Source: Paramacrobiotus metropolitanus (taxonomy: Eukaryota; Tardigrada; Eutardigrada; Parachela; Macrobiotidae). Taken from it: a stretch of DNA of 64,000 bases. Positions within the stretch are counted from its first letter, which is position 1. Each line of letters begins with the position of its first letter. The notes beneath the pieces are model-generated. The model was given only the letters and a program-made list of their open reading frames with translations. It was not told the origin of the DNA and searched no databases. Positions 1 to 15,512 of this stretch are shown here, piece by piece. The position numbers and the translations under genes are program-made. Location: the NCBI RefSeq assembly GCF_019649055.1, contig NW_026570254.1, positions 186,001 to 250,000 of the forward strand. The letters are read 5' to 3'.

Positions 1-3000
1 TTGGTCTTTCGTTATTGCATGCATCGTTGATTTCAAGATAATCGAATTTGCAGTTTGCACTGCGTTCAATACCGAAGTTGCCGGTGTTTATGCGAATAAC
101 ATTTGCAGTGTTATTGTTTCGCAGCACCATTTCGCAACGGAGGTTGTTATCGTATGTCTCGTTATCAGGACTTGGAGGCCAACGCAGGAAGTGTGGCTCG
201 AAGTCTTCCAGCATTAGTGTGGTTGAGCAAGCCGGATCCGGTTCGGCCATCGGTACCTGACATGCGTACAGGCAATGTCATTCACTAATTCCTACTGTTA
301 TTAATAATTTAAATAACTCAAACTGATAAAGAAAAAGTCTTGTTAAGTCCTGGCGCTGTAAAACACGCTTATGCAATTTCTGTATTACCATGTCTTCTTC
401 CCGGAAAAACAGCGCAAAGCCTTCTCTTTGGTTGCGATTATCGGAACAAAATTCCACCACGGCTCGATTCGATCGAGTAATATGGTCCGGAGGAGCATGG
501 CTTCCGCAGAATGGACCTTTATTACGTAAGGCAGTTTAGCATGCGAGCATAGCAGCGGAAAGACTGGTTGTGCGCTTATGACCTTTAAAGTCAAAGTTGG
601 TTTCACCACAAGGTTCGAATGTCGCTAGCTGTTCGTCACTCAAGCCTTCGAAAACTACAAGATTAACAAAAAACAGGTCATTTCATACACTTTGTAAGCG
701 AGATTCAAAGTACTGTTGACAGAAATTTTAAACGAAATTTAAACAGGCTACGAATGGTCGTGATTTTCCAGTACCTCTTACATAATCCAGATTGCATCTT
801 TCGGCCGCTTCGATAAAGAAATCCGCGTCATAATGGAGCAGAAGCCCCTAAAAAATTCAAACATCCTTAAAGTCGCTAGATTCTGGTGGTTGCTGTTAAT
901 TTGCTTAGAATAGATTCTAGGTCTGTACTCTGTACTTTATTCGTAGCGTTCGTAGTAAAATCATCATTATTATTATTATTAGCTCAAGGAAGCCGCTGAA
1001 GCAGTTTATAATATAGACTGTGTTAACGGTTTTTTCTACGAGTAAATTGCCAAAATTCATGGCTTACCTTAGTGCTGTTCTCCGACTCCAAAACCCACCG
1101 GCATTTGGAATCAGAAAGGTACGCAGCATTAGGATAATGAGGATCACTCCAAATGCCTCCAGTAGCATTCCGGACATAAGCTGTACCGCTACAACCATCT
1201 AAAAATCGTCGCCGTTATTAACTGCCACTGCGAACCAGGACAAATACTTTTAATACTAAAACTATACTGTTAAAAAATGTTTACCGATGTAATCAATGAT
1301 TGGAGCTAGCGTAGGATAGACATAGGAATCGTTTTTTGGGCACTCGGCGAAATGGATGTCATCAATGGCTGCAGGTACACATAAACAAGTTTTCAAAGTC
1401 TAAACCAAGGAAAAGCAAATTAGTATGTTTATACGCACCAATATCCGAGCGGAAGCTGATCTCTCCAACCCCCAACGTAGCTTCAAATTCCATCTGAGAA
1501 GTGCAAGTATCAAAATAAAATTTGTGGATTATTCGCAAGCCATTAATGTACAAAAATTTCGTACCGTAAATTCCTCCCATTCATACTGCGCCCGATTTCG
1601 GAACTGTCGCCATCGATCTCCTTGATCACCGGAAACCGAGTGGACAATTTCGCTACATGCTGGCCAGCGTAACGAATTTTTATCGTTGTCGGTGCAGTTG
1701 GACGGAGTGACGGTTACGCTGTAAAATTGCAGTAATGCAGGTTACTGGCGTAAACTACTCGTGCTTCGATTAACGTATGGATATAGGATATGCATATTTC
1801 TTTGATGTTTCTTTTGTGTTTATTGGGATGTGATTGTGCAGCCATGACCTTTGTGCTACATAGTCACGCCCGAGATGCGGTAAACCAAGCGTGGCTATAG
1901 ACTGCCGCACATGTGGTTAAAAGAAATCAAAGCAGAAATCTTTCCTCTGGAAATCATCAGTGGTTATTAATGGTGACCTTTACCACCGGAAATATATGTA
2001 CATGTACGGAATATTTATATACATGTATATGGATACATGTATCCATCACAATCTAGTTCATCATTACTACAGAAAATCACGTTCCCTGTACACAAACCTT
2101 CGTAACTACTTCTCAAAAAAACTCAAATTCTCAGGATATCTTTCTAAATTTTTGGAACTTGCTAAGCTTTGTCAGTGCTGTTAATTGTTTGTTTGATTTT
2201 GCTTGTTACGAGGCCTTTTGTTTGTTGTCACTGGTTGAAGAACTGTAACAAGGTAGACACTTGTATTGTATACCATACCTTAATGTGCCCATTCCGGTGC
2301 CATACATGTGGTAAAAGAATTCAAAGCACAGATCGTTCTTCTTGAAATCGTTCAGTCGAATCAAAGGCGATATTATTCTGGCTTTATCACCCGGTTGGCT
2401 GGGACTGGAAGATTCCACATACATATATTTTCCTGCATCAACGAATAGTAGTCATTAGTAGGCTGTTAACAATTACGTTGGTGCTTTTCTCCCGCGCAAT
2501 AAAGCTGCATGCGAATTAACATCGTGCATTAGATACTAACCCGCCACAGTTCCCGTAGTATGGTCCACGGTAGGCCCTATATTATTCAAGACAAACCATA
2601 TTAAATAATGATAGTGGTATGTAATGAGTTATTGCACGCATAATTTTCATTATCTTAAAGACTTAAAGACAACAGAAAAAACAAAGAGGAAGAAAAACTC
2701 TTGAAGTACACTATCACATCTTTTCTCATTTGGGATAACTGAAAAGCCATACATAGCAAAATTACCACCGTTAAACGCTAACGTTTGGGTTCGGCGAAAT
2801 TAACCTGTGTATTCCGTTTCTCGTTCTCCCGACACTCTGTGCCAATCCAGACCATCGTCAGTAGCTTGCGAAAACCCGCAGCGATTGTTTTGAAAATCAC
2901 ACGAGAAAGGAAGGGCTGTAATGAATCTCATATTATCAGGAGTCTTTTGTTGTGGTGGTTCGTTATGAATCTTTAGCGGCTGCACAGATCTTAAATAGCG

Positions 3001-4631
3001 CCGTCAGAACAAACAAATGCGCGTTGGCTGATGACTTTACCAATTGGCTGTGGGCCAGGTGGTTTTTCAATTAAAGGACTGGCAGCGCTGACCGTAGGAA
3101 ACTCATCACCGGCACAAGTTTCCACGCGGAACCCGTCAATGGACGCATCCCCCAAATGGTCCTTGCCGGCGATACCTTGCAGCTGAATCTAAAGTCGGCA
3201 CCATAATTTAAGAAAAGTACCATAATATGCTAAAAGGTCATGACGTATTTGCATGTTGATATTCGAAAGTTGCACTAGTTAGTACGAACTAATGTACTTC
3301 CGTGTTTGCAACCAATATACAAGTTTCAGCGACTGGCGAAACCTACTCGAAATGTTGGTTTCCCAATGACAAGCTCAAACTTGACCGGAAACCAAAAGTT
3401 ATCATGGTCTCCTTGACGCGTATAAACAGTAGCGAAGTCTCCTTCTTCTTCGGCAATATTCACATTAATGGATCCCATATTTTCTCCCATCATATGCACA
3501 TGGAAGGAAATGCATATCTTCGCTAAGACATAAACGAATTATGAAACTGGGTAGTACGTGTATACAAATGGAATAATGGACTCCATTTGATGTGGGCGTA
3601 TCGATGATAAGACCGGTCTAGATTTCTTCGCTAATTTATCACCATTGTACTAATTAATGTTTAGTACAGTACTGCACTGTACCTGTATCCGCCGGAACGA
3701 CAATAGGTGGGCTATTAAGATAGCAAGTATCGTTGATTCTTCGCGAAGAAGCTTCCACAAAAATGTAACCCGCAACTCCTAGTTGCAAAATAGAAAGTCA
3801 AAGATTTGCAAACGGTGTTCTGCATGCTGATAGAATTCCTTGTGAAAGCAGCAAGTTAAAATTTCTGTACGATATTGTAAGCGCTGCCGCACCTGTTTGT
3901 GTCCAGTCCCGGCTTGGCCCGGTATCTAAAATATAATCAAAAGTTAAACCGACAGTTGAACCAGTGCAGTTGATCCAAGCAGAGGAATAAAAATATTACT
4001 GTGCGATTATGGTCATAATTAATCTCGCAGTAATAACGCTCATACTCAAGCTGGGCGTAGTTGAATTTGACCAGGACCATCGAAACGTTTGATTGGCGTG
4101 AGTCCAGTTACAGAAATCATTCCTTTGAGCGTCGTAGTCACAGGACATTAACACGCTTCCTGCAAGTAACAAAGAAACACATTTACCCTCACTGTCAGAT
4201 GTAAACATAAATGGGGCTGGAAACGGTTTTAACCATTATAACATGTAATTTACAGTAGATTCACTAGCCGATCGCGAGAGTTAAATATGTAAGTTGTAAC
4301 CAAAAGTTAAGTTAGGCTCATTGTGTCCTACTCCAGTCAAGTTCATGGTCCATCAGATCTGTGTGTTTGTACGAGACCAAGGAAATAACCTTAAACGAGA
4401 AAAAAAGTATAAAATACGACCTTTTAACGATAAAATTATTAACCCATCAAAACCTATTTGTAGGTCCAGATCACGCCTACGATTTCCCCTAATCACTAAA
4501 AAAATTTTGAGTTGGTTATTGGACGTATCCAGCGCCGTAACTTACCATGGACCCGGTTTACCAGTTGCAATAACTGCTGTTAATCCCACGACAAATAACA
4601 GAAGAAAGGGTGGATTCCGTTGATTCTTCAT
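1..4631 (-). CDS. Secreted MAM-MAM-CUB-CUB domain protein, 3' end beyond window
   Basis: Extracellular multidomain protein, probably in adhesion or matrix assembly; the exact partner is unknown. I read 17 exons on the minus strand: 4631-4562, 4159-4046, 3925-3893, 3778-3683, 3522-3347, 3182-3041, 2915-2805, 2576-2541, 2432-2279, 1718-1565, 1493-1439, 1368-1285, 1198-1068, 847-775, 654-607, 516-389, 256-<1. All junction phases agree. Exon 1 gives a signal peptide (MKNQRNPPFLLLFVV then hydrophobic to IAT). MAM1 runs from the CDYDAQRNDFCNW exon to GDASIDGFRVETC; MAM2 from CDFQNNRCGFSQ through GDKARIISP and FYHMYGTGMGTL to AIDDIHFAEC. CUB1 runs from CSGTAYV through CNLDYVRVFEG to FCGSHAPPDHI; CUB2 starts at 256 and leaves the window near DYLEINDAC. 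The exon starting at 516 has a weak acceptor. No membrane segment is seen in this part. Domain calls are firm; the full architecture needs the missing 3' end. Confidence 0.85.
1905..1965 (-). repeat. Decayed duplicate of a MAM exon segment inside an intron
   Basis: This stretch in the intron 1719-2278 resembles part of the downstream-numbered MAM2 exon (about 2297-2372). On the minus strand it reads DDFQRKDFCFDFF, against NDFKKNDLCFEFF in the real exon. An extra base after the phenylalanines shifts the frame at the point where the real exon continues YHMYG, and more stops follow. It is best explained as a partial exon duplication that has decayed and is spliced out. Confidence 0.6.
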
Positions 4632-5422
4632 TTTCGAAATTCCTCTCCTTCCCGTAATCTTTTGACAACAGTAATGCTATAATTGGTAGCCAGAAGAAAA
4701 TCTCTTCCCTGCGATACCAATAAGCCGAGTACGTTATTGTACTGTAGTTGTTACTGCTAAATCATTGCAGTCCGTGCTAAACTTATCATGTGCTCCTTAT
4801 CGCGGGTATCATACACAGCATTGTTTTATTTCTTGTGTCAATCAGGATCAATCGCTTATCAGTGGTGTACGGCGTGTTTCAGTATCGCCTACTAATTCTG
4901 TCGTGCCATAATTAGTCATAAAAGTAATTCGTCTCTATTTGTACCTACTCTTACGCAACAGAATATGCCTGTCGAGCTCATAGGGAAGAAACACATAGCG
5001 GAAGGCACACTTGCATCCCGGGTGGAACATTCATGTGCAAAATGACCGGAAGCGAGCGTAACCACCGCGAGGCGACATTTACGTTGCCAGACCAAATCAG
5101 CTGTGAGCACAGTACGATTTTTTGGCATAATCTAGGGCGCAACTGTTTTTGCTCGACTGCGGAGCTGAAAATACTAGGAACACGAAACAATCGTTTTCCC
5201 TAAAAATCCTTGAATGTGTTTGCATTGCTCACCGTTATTTTGCTTCTATTCTTCCCTCTATCTTTCGTAGTATTGCAAGTATGTTCACGTCCGGCTCTGT
5301 ATTTGTAGAGGGCTTGGTCACCGCTTATTGTGTGCGTAAGTGTGTTCAATCTTTGTAGTTCTGGAACGGAATTTTCCATCTGATTGGCACGAATTGCGCA
5401 AAACAACCGCGAACCAGGCAAA
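4632..5422. other. Intergenic region between two divergently transcribed genes
   Basis: It separates the start of the MAM/CUB gene (minus strand) from the start of glycogen synthase (plus strand), so it must hold both promoters. Short overlapping open frames exist on both strands (4916-5190), but none has a signal peptide, a domain or a supporting splice partner. No RNA gene is recognised. Confidence 0.5.
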
Positions 5423-9015
<3,593 letters not shown>

Positions 9016-9896
9016 ATAAAACGAGCTAAGACAGATTTACCAAGATCATGTTTACCAAGTGTTGCATGTTTAATTTCTGTTAAGGGTTTATTTATTTTGG
9101 TTTTTAGCTTTTAGTTGTATAATTCTCATGTAGAGGTTTACTGCAGTGTGCCACGCGCTTACATTGGGTTTCAATTTCGCTTTTGGGTGATGGTGCAATT
9201 GGTGATGCTGAATTATTGCTGATTAGAGATTCAACTAGTTTGCAGCCTTGACGGCTTTTCTTTCAACAGAGGTGCTCCAAATTACCTGGATTGATTTTGT
9301 GTACTGCTAACAGGCGGTACACTAAGTACTATGCAAGTAATATATTTCTGGCAATGTCAGCTTTCGAAGTTGTTGTGATACTTTTCGAAGCATACTTTAC
9401 ACAATTTACTAATCACTTAACTACGTACAATGCGGTGTTATGTATCTGTTGCTTTGCCAGAAGTCAGTTTACAAGCGAAGTAATGAAAATGCAAGAAATG
9501 AACTTTAAAATAGATTATTCTCAGTTAATAGCTTAATAGCACAAGTTTCGAAAATCCCATCCAGCAGTAAATAAAGAAATTTCACTGACCGGAAAGTGGG
9601 ACCAAATCGCTCTAGTCTCTAATACAGGCGGGCTTTTGAGAATAAGAGAAACTAAGGGATAAACCGATTTCAAGAGACCCTATATTCAGCATATTGTAAT
9701 GAAATTTTAAAGCATGTATTTAAAGGAATACTTCGTACTTATGAAGAATTTTTGCTGAATTTGAAGTCTGGACCCTAAACTGCAAAGTTCGACCTCTACT
9801 TTCCATACAGCGACAGCAACAATCGTACGTCAGCACGGATATTTAATATGGTTACATTTTCTCCAAGACGATAAAAAGTAAACAAGAACGCAGAAT
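9016..9896. other. Convergent 3' region between glycogen synthase and RPL26
   Basis: Holds the 3'UTRs of two genes that face each other. An 81-codon open frame (9291-9536, +) has no recognisable feature and sits where a 3'UTR is expected. I see no repeat or RNA gene. Confidence 0.5.
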
Positions 9897-10448
9897 CTAC
9901 GAACTCTTTTCCGCTTGTGTGGTCTCGACTTCTTCGGTGTACTTTCCTTTGAGTCCTTCCTTCTTTTCCCGCCTGGCTTTCGCTCGGCGTTCAATGGACC
10001 GCTTACGATCATTATCCAATTTCGGTTTAACAATGACGACCTAGAAATTCGATTCATGTACCAAAAGTTCAGCATTTCCGAAACCGAATAACACCATACA
10101 GTGATTTAATCGTTAATAATAGTTGACGGGAGTACTCACATTGGAAGGATGAATGCCAACAGGGACAGTAGCACCGTTGGCTTTCTCTCGGGTAATCCTT
10201 TCAATATGGATAACAAACTTCTTTCTGTAGACCGCAATGACTTTGCCCACTTGCTGGCCCTTGTAGTGGCCGCGGACAATCTGAACTTCGTCATCCTTGC
10301 GAATTGGCAGCGCGCGAACGCCGTGCTTGGTTCGCTGGTCTTTGGATAACGGGGCCGACATCAGCTTGCGGCGGACGTGGGAAGGCGCATTATAATATCG
10401 CTTTCGGTTCTTCCGGCGGGAACTGGTGACAAACGGGTTGATCTTCAT
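9897..10448 (-). CDS. RPL26: 60S ribosomal protein L26 (uL24)
   Basis: Large-subunit ribosomal protein near the polypeptide exit tunnel. Two coding exons, 10448-10140 and 10040-9897, joined in phase 0, give 150 aa against 145 in human. The start [13 protein letters not shown], the KOW segment ([19 protein letters not shown]), [15 protein letters not shown] and the junction [12 protein letters not shown] are diagnostic. The tail is a Lys/Arg-rich helix ([16 protein letters not shown]) followed by a short acidic end. The gene is compact, and an upstream non-coding exon is predicted (next entry). Confidence 0.97.
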
Positions 10449-10605
10449 GATGGCTGTGAAAGAAAACAGACCGAAGAACTCGTTAACACACAGAGAACTC
10501 CTTTGCAAATTCTCGCAGTTCTCAAACAACCTACGATACTGAATTTACAACAGTGTTGTCGTCGAAATATTTCACTTACCAAACTCTACTGATAAGAAAG
10601 CCGTT
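10449..10605 (-). promoter_or_regulatory. RPL26 5'UTR with intron and a TOP-like start
   Basis: Upstream of the ATG the minus strand reads a good acceptor (TTTCACAG, exon from 10453) and a good donor (GTTTG/GTAAGTG, exon end 10580), defining a 5'UTR intron of about 126 bases. The upstream exon begins near CTTTCTTATC (10600-10591), a pyrimidine tract like the 5'-TOP element of translation-machinery mRNAs. The transcription start itself is inferred. Confidence 0.55.
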
Positions 10606-11306
10606 CAGTAAAAAAGTACGTGGCTGCAAAATCTGATGCGGAATGAAGTTCAATCAATCTAGAACTTCTCGACAGCGAAGAACCAGCCGCACCGACGCAA
10701 AGCGCATTGCAAATGAATGTACAGGGACTTTATTGGCGTGACAACGTTGCCCCCAGTACAGGAGAGTGACGAGCCGAGCTATACCTAGTTGACAACTTGA
10801 TTCGAGTGAGCGCGCCTAATCAGCTTTTCGCTTATTTTGCGGAAACCCTGGAAGTTGGATTAACTTAGATAATAGATTAGAATAATATTATTATTTTGAT
10901 TTTCATTTTCGAATAATGTTTTTGTGAATCAATCTCGTTAAGGTATTGTTTTTCTGCGAAAGAATAAAAAACTTATAAAACAATAAAACTACCGCAGAGT
11001 GCAGGGGTAGACAAAATAGAAGCAAACGTTACCACACTTCTGATTAATTTTGTGAGTGGCGCAGGCGTGCGTTCTCTTTGCGCTTCCGTTTCGTGTGCGG
11101 AAAATTTAATCCAAATTCTGGAATCTGGATCACTCAATCAGCTGTTCACTGCGGTGGCCCACTCTGGAGACGGGATTTTGGTTTTCTTTTTGTACTCGTA
11201 CGATTACCACTTGGACGTTTCACACACTATTCTTTTTGCGTATTTTAGTGTTTGTGCCTTTGGTTTTTCATTTGGAAAAGTACTTTCGTTGTGTAAATTT
11301 GCCGCC
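10606..11306. other. Intergenic region between divergent RPL26 and ISOC genes
   Basis: Contains the promoter of RPL26 (leftward) and of the isochorismatase-domain gene (rightward). It includes AT-rich segments around 10860-10990. An open frame from 11052 runs into the ISOC start exon but lies in another frame. No other gene seen. Confidence 0.5.
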
Positions 11307-12529
11307 ATGTCGCGTCTGATTAGGAAACTGGTGCAGAACCAAACGGCGTTCTTCCTTTGTGGTATGAATTAAACTTAAACTTTTAAGAGTTTAAAACTTG
11401 ATTACACGGCTCATGGCAGCTCCGATAGCTCGAATTACAACTTGTAATTACATTTACAAGTGCAGTGTAGGTAAAATCGGAAGGTGCCGTATGTATAACT
11501 ATGCGTGCCACTAATATGTGGATGGCCTGCTCCTATATTCGTGTGAAGTAAAAGGCAGAAATGGTTTTGGTTGCAGACATGCAGGAGGCGTTCCGGCCAA
11601 ATGTAAAATATTTTGCGGAAATAACGGAGAACTGCCGACGTCTTGTAAGTGAATTGCGCTGATAAGCGAGTCGTACTTGGTGGCACACTGATTAACTCTT
11701 ACGTCCTTTGCAGTTGGAAGGAGCCAAAATTTTAGAGATTCCGGTTGTAGTAACCGAGCAGGTTGGAGTATGTTCAGTTTCTGTTCGGTGCATGCTTGTT
11801 TTTGGAATTGCTGCAGTGCTTTAACGGAGTCGTCTTGTAGTACCCAAAAGGTCTGAAGCATACCGTAAAAGAATTGGATATTAGCAGTGCGGCCGGCGTT
11901 TTCGACAAGACAGTTTTCAGTATGGTTATTCCGGAAACAGAGAAACTGATGTCCACAATGTGTGATAAGAAATTACAGACGGTAGTTCTTTTCGGAATTG
12001 AAGTGAGTCAACTGCAATAAAATATTGTTACTGCAATAATTGCTCTTAGGTTACAGTGGTTTTCAGTGACTTTTCACCTTTTAGGCGCACGTGTGTATCT
12101 TGCATACAGCACTGGATTTGCGAGCAAAGGATTACGAAGTTCATGTCGTTGCCGATGGTGTTTCGTCGAGATCGCTCAGCGATCGTGCATTAGCTTTCGA
12201 AGTGAGTGTACATTAAAATTTTTGGAAATATTATTGAAAATTTTCGATTTGCACGAGTTGTCATTGACGAATGTTGGCAACGAAGGAATGTTTTAGCTAA
12301 TACACTCAGAAGAATGTATTCTGTTAAACAGTTACTGTTAACTTTTTAATGCCTACATAATAATAATAATAATTTGTTGTAGCGTTTGAAACAAGCTGGA
12401 TGTATAATGACATCAGCGGAGACAGTGCTAATGGAGCTTCTTGGTTCTAAAGATCATCCGCAGTTTAAAGCTGTTCAGAAATTGGTTTTGGACAGAGCAC
12501 CGGACACAGGACTTTATCAAACGTCTTAA
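11307..12529 (+). CDS. ISOC2: Isochorismatase domain-containing protein (ISOC2-like)
   Basis: Cysteine-hydrolase fold protein; the animal ISOC1/2 members have no settled substrate and are reported in cytosol, nucleus or mitochondria. Six exons: 11307-11361, 11577-11644, 11714-11761, 11841-12002, 12085-12201, 12383-12529; 198 aa, close to human ISOC2. The start has a strong context (GCCGCCATG). Motifs: QTAFFLCDMQE, where exon 2 supplies the catalytic Asp, [37 protein letters not shown] (the Cys expected of the nucleophile), and [12 protein letters not shown]. All junctions are in phase. ISOC1 is the alternative, but the short N-terminus favours ISOC2. Confidence 0.9.
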
Positions 12530-13246
12530 CGCTTGAGAAAATGTGGAATAGGTCTTCTGTCAGCAATTCCTAACTCCGAAGAATAACGCTGCTTATTGCC
12601 CACGCGAATGCTTTGATTTATCGTTTCATCGACCACATTATTTTGCTGATAGCTGTATTAGCCAATAGCCACACCGTTATACGTTTTCAGTGCTGAAATG
12701 GTGACCTGTGATTGTTCGTTAGATTGAAAAGTATTAATGTGGTTCTTCTAATTTGTTCGAAAATTGGATATTTGCTGAGAGCCTTGCGATGATTTTTCAG
12801 GGCGTGCAGGCTAATAGGTGGTTGAAGAAAGCACCACGTACCAGAAAACTTGCTTAAGAAAAGTTGCGGTTGTAAGAACTCCTTTTCGATATTATAAACC
12901 ATAGAACTACTACATGCACACGTACAGATGCATACCTGTATGGTGAAAACAAGGAAACCTGAACACAAAAACAATTCGCTACAATAAAATGCGACAAGGC
13001 ACAACCGCACCGCGGCAAAAACCCACAAAACCTTTTAACCACAACAACGGTAAAACTAAAATGTACGTGCACATTAATTTTATGACTAAGAGTAAGTACT
13101 TGGAATATTACAAAGAACAAATAACAGCATACGTCACCGCAAGAAAAACACACGGCATTCAGAAAATGCATGTCCACAAGACTGCAGCACGCAACACACT
13201 CGAATACTTTCGACATGATAAGGCGGTAATGGTTTCCATCTTCGGC
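12530..13246. other. Convergent 3' region between ISOC2-like and AGPAT genes
   Basis: Both flanking genes end here. Overlapping open frames on both strands (12687-13393) show no domain, no signal sequence and no splice logic, so I treat them as 3'UTR and spacer. Confidence 0.5.
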
Positions 13247-14838
13247 TCAAGCATCTTTCTTCTCTGTGGCGGTTATTATACGACCCTCCTGATTGCGCGC
13301 CGTCGCCTTCCCATACGTCGATCCTTTTTTCGAAACCGTCACATTGATAAGGTAATGCAGTGCAACGCTCAATGCAGCTGTCATGAGCGGTAGGAACCAC
13401 CAAGGGATCCAGGGCGTAGTTAATGAATAGTAAAGAGCACCTCCGATGACAGTAACAATCCAGAAGATCTCATTGAGCAAGGTATAAGGCCTTCGAGGAA
13501 GCAAATAATGACGCCCTTCAAAGCGGTTTGTGTGCTCAAACTGCTCCAGCAGTTTATCTCGTTGAACGAAACTTTTGTGCAGCCATTCTGTAGCATCTTT
13601 TTCTTCCGAAGGCACATTCTCCATGGGAATACGAGAAACTTTCATATGCGCCTGCACCGGCCGGCCTTTTATCAAGTTCGATAAGGTAGGCTCGTTAATT
13701 CCCGGACCATTTGCGAAACCAATTGTAGTATCATAAATCGCTCGAATCTACAATTACACAAATACAATATAAGAATAATTAGTCGTACTGTATTATAAAA
13801 AATGAGTGCTGAATAATACTGCTGCTATTACCGGAAAATTCGCAAAAAATAAAAAGCGTACATAATCACAGAAAACGCTGTAAATTTACAAAATCCGAAA
13901 AATTATCGTATTCCATCAATAACTGAGGGGATTCCCATAGTATAGGCTCACCTTATTCCCACTTTCCTTTATAGCCTGCATTGTAAGGACAAAGCCTCTT
14001 GTGCGAGGGGTTAACAAATGTTTCAGCATTGGGAGGCCTTCCTTCTTCGCAAACTCCATGCTGACGCTGTGCTTCGAAGGCGTGAAACGCGTTCCTTCCG
14101 GAAACAGCAAAATCCACACCGGATTAGCATACTGAGAGATCTGAGCGATCTGATTGGCGATGCAGGTGCGGTCCTTTTGCCAGTTCCGGTCCAAGAAAAT
14201 AATTTCACCCAAACGCCACAGCCATCCAATCACCGGCACGTAAGATAATGAGCGCTTAGCGAACACTTTCGTTGCTGCTAACAAGGCTGCGCGTTCACAA
14301 ATAAGCCATCCAGCCAGCCAGTCTATGTCGTAGGAGTGGTTCCTACAGACACCAATCTAATTAAGTAGCTGCAAATCTAATTGAACTAACTGCAATCTTA
14401 CTGAATATCTAACATTTTAATCAAACATCGCAAATTATAACTGCTCAATGAGTCACTAGTAAGTAATCTTACATTACGACCATCGCATGCTCCGTCCCGA
14501 TGTGTTTCTGAGCTGCCTCGTCGGTGTACAGTATCACTTCGGATGGAGCCCACCAATCGATAAGGAAAACCAACTGTGCCCAAACGGGATAGATGAAATA
14601 ATAACTGATCTGGCGGTAGTAATAGCGAGAAAATGGCCAAATTATTATCGAAGCGAGAAATAATCCTCCGGACATCAGTATGCCTGCACGCCAAGAAACG
14701 GGCAATGTGAGCTTAAGACTTATCTCAACAATGCAAAGTGTACACTGTACACCATGCGAACTTACCGGAAACAAGAAAAATTGTAACAAAGATAACGGCA
14801 AAAATTGGGAGCTCTTTCCATTTTGCGAGTTGCTCCAT
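13247..14838 (-). CDS. AGPAT3: 1-acylglycerol-3-phosphate acyltransferase, AGPAT3/4/5 type
   Basis: Acylates lysophosphatidic acid to phosphatidic acid in the ER membrane. Four exons: 14838-14766, 14683-14473, 14342-13952, 13747-13247; 391 aa, near the 376-378 aa of AGPAT3/4. A hydrophobic N-terminal segment (PIFAVIFVTIFLVSG) is followed by the catalytic NHxxxxD motif split across the exon 2/3 junction (VVM/NHSYDIDWLAGW), then FAKRSLSYVPVIGW and the EGTRF motif (FPEGTRFTPSKH). The last exon has PRRPYTLLNEIFW and two C-terminal hydrophobic stretches, ending with a polar tail (GRIITATEKKDA). The family is clear; AGPAT3 versus AGPAT4 or 5 is not resolved. Confidence 0.92.
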
Positions 14839-15512
14839 GATTGCAAGCAGAGAGAATGTCGCACGGTAGCTGAGATAGCAGATATTTCTCTTTCTCTAGG
14901 GCCCTAGGCAGTTTGCACTGGACTGCAATAAGAACTCTACAGTAGCAGTAGCTGCTTGGGTTGGGGGCAAGCCATCAATCTGGAATATTAACCCCAATCG
15001 TCGCTGGCATTGTCCCCAGAATATACCCAAACACTCCAGATTGCGTTCTTCCAGTAACTCGAGCTTGTCAAAGCTGACAAACAAGTTGTATCTCCTGGAG
15101 AAAGTTGAAAAGGTAATTTCAAGCGGAAAAATCCGAGAAACTGGAAGTACTGACTGAGCATGCAAAATGCAAATCAAAAAGCTTTGTGACTGTACGAAGC
15201 GTGGCGGCCGGGGTGGGCGCAGCCTTCTAGTGTCCCTGACTTTTACACTTCGCTACTCAACCAGTTAGGTGCGTGTTTGTGTTTCAAAGCTTGAAGTTTT
15301 TAACTTCGAGGATTATAATATTACTTACATTACATAAATAAATAATTAAAAATGTGCATTTTGCTGTCGATAAAAAAATACGCTATGGAGCCATTCTTTT
15401 TCCAGTCAGTCTTCCCATTGTACTCCCAAACGCAAATTTGCTGAACTACAGTTTTTTACATAATTATATGATTTGGGTGCTTAACATCGCCACCGTTTCT
15501 GCTCATCCTAAA
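14839..15512. promoter_or_regulatory. Shared upstream region of divergent AGPAT and GET4 genes
   Basis: 674 bases between two start codons on opposite strands, so probably a bidirectional promoter region. An ATG at 15354 is in frame with GET4 but would add about 53 residues with no family counterpart. No TATA-like element stands out. Confidence 0.5.

Noticed and set aside
4321-4623. 100-codon plus-strand frame opposite the signal exon of the MAM/CUB gene
   Set aside because: Antisense to a well-supported signal-peptide exon and intron.
5384-5422. Upstream in-frame TTG start for glycogen synthase
   Set aside because: The ATG at 5423 fits the family N-terminus; the extra 13 residues have no counterpart.
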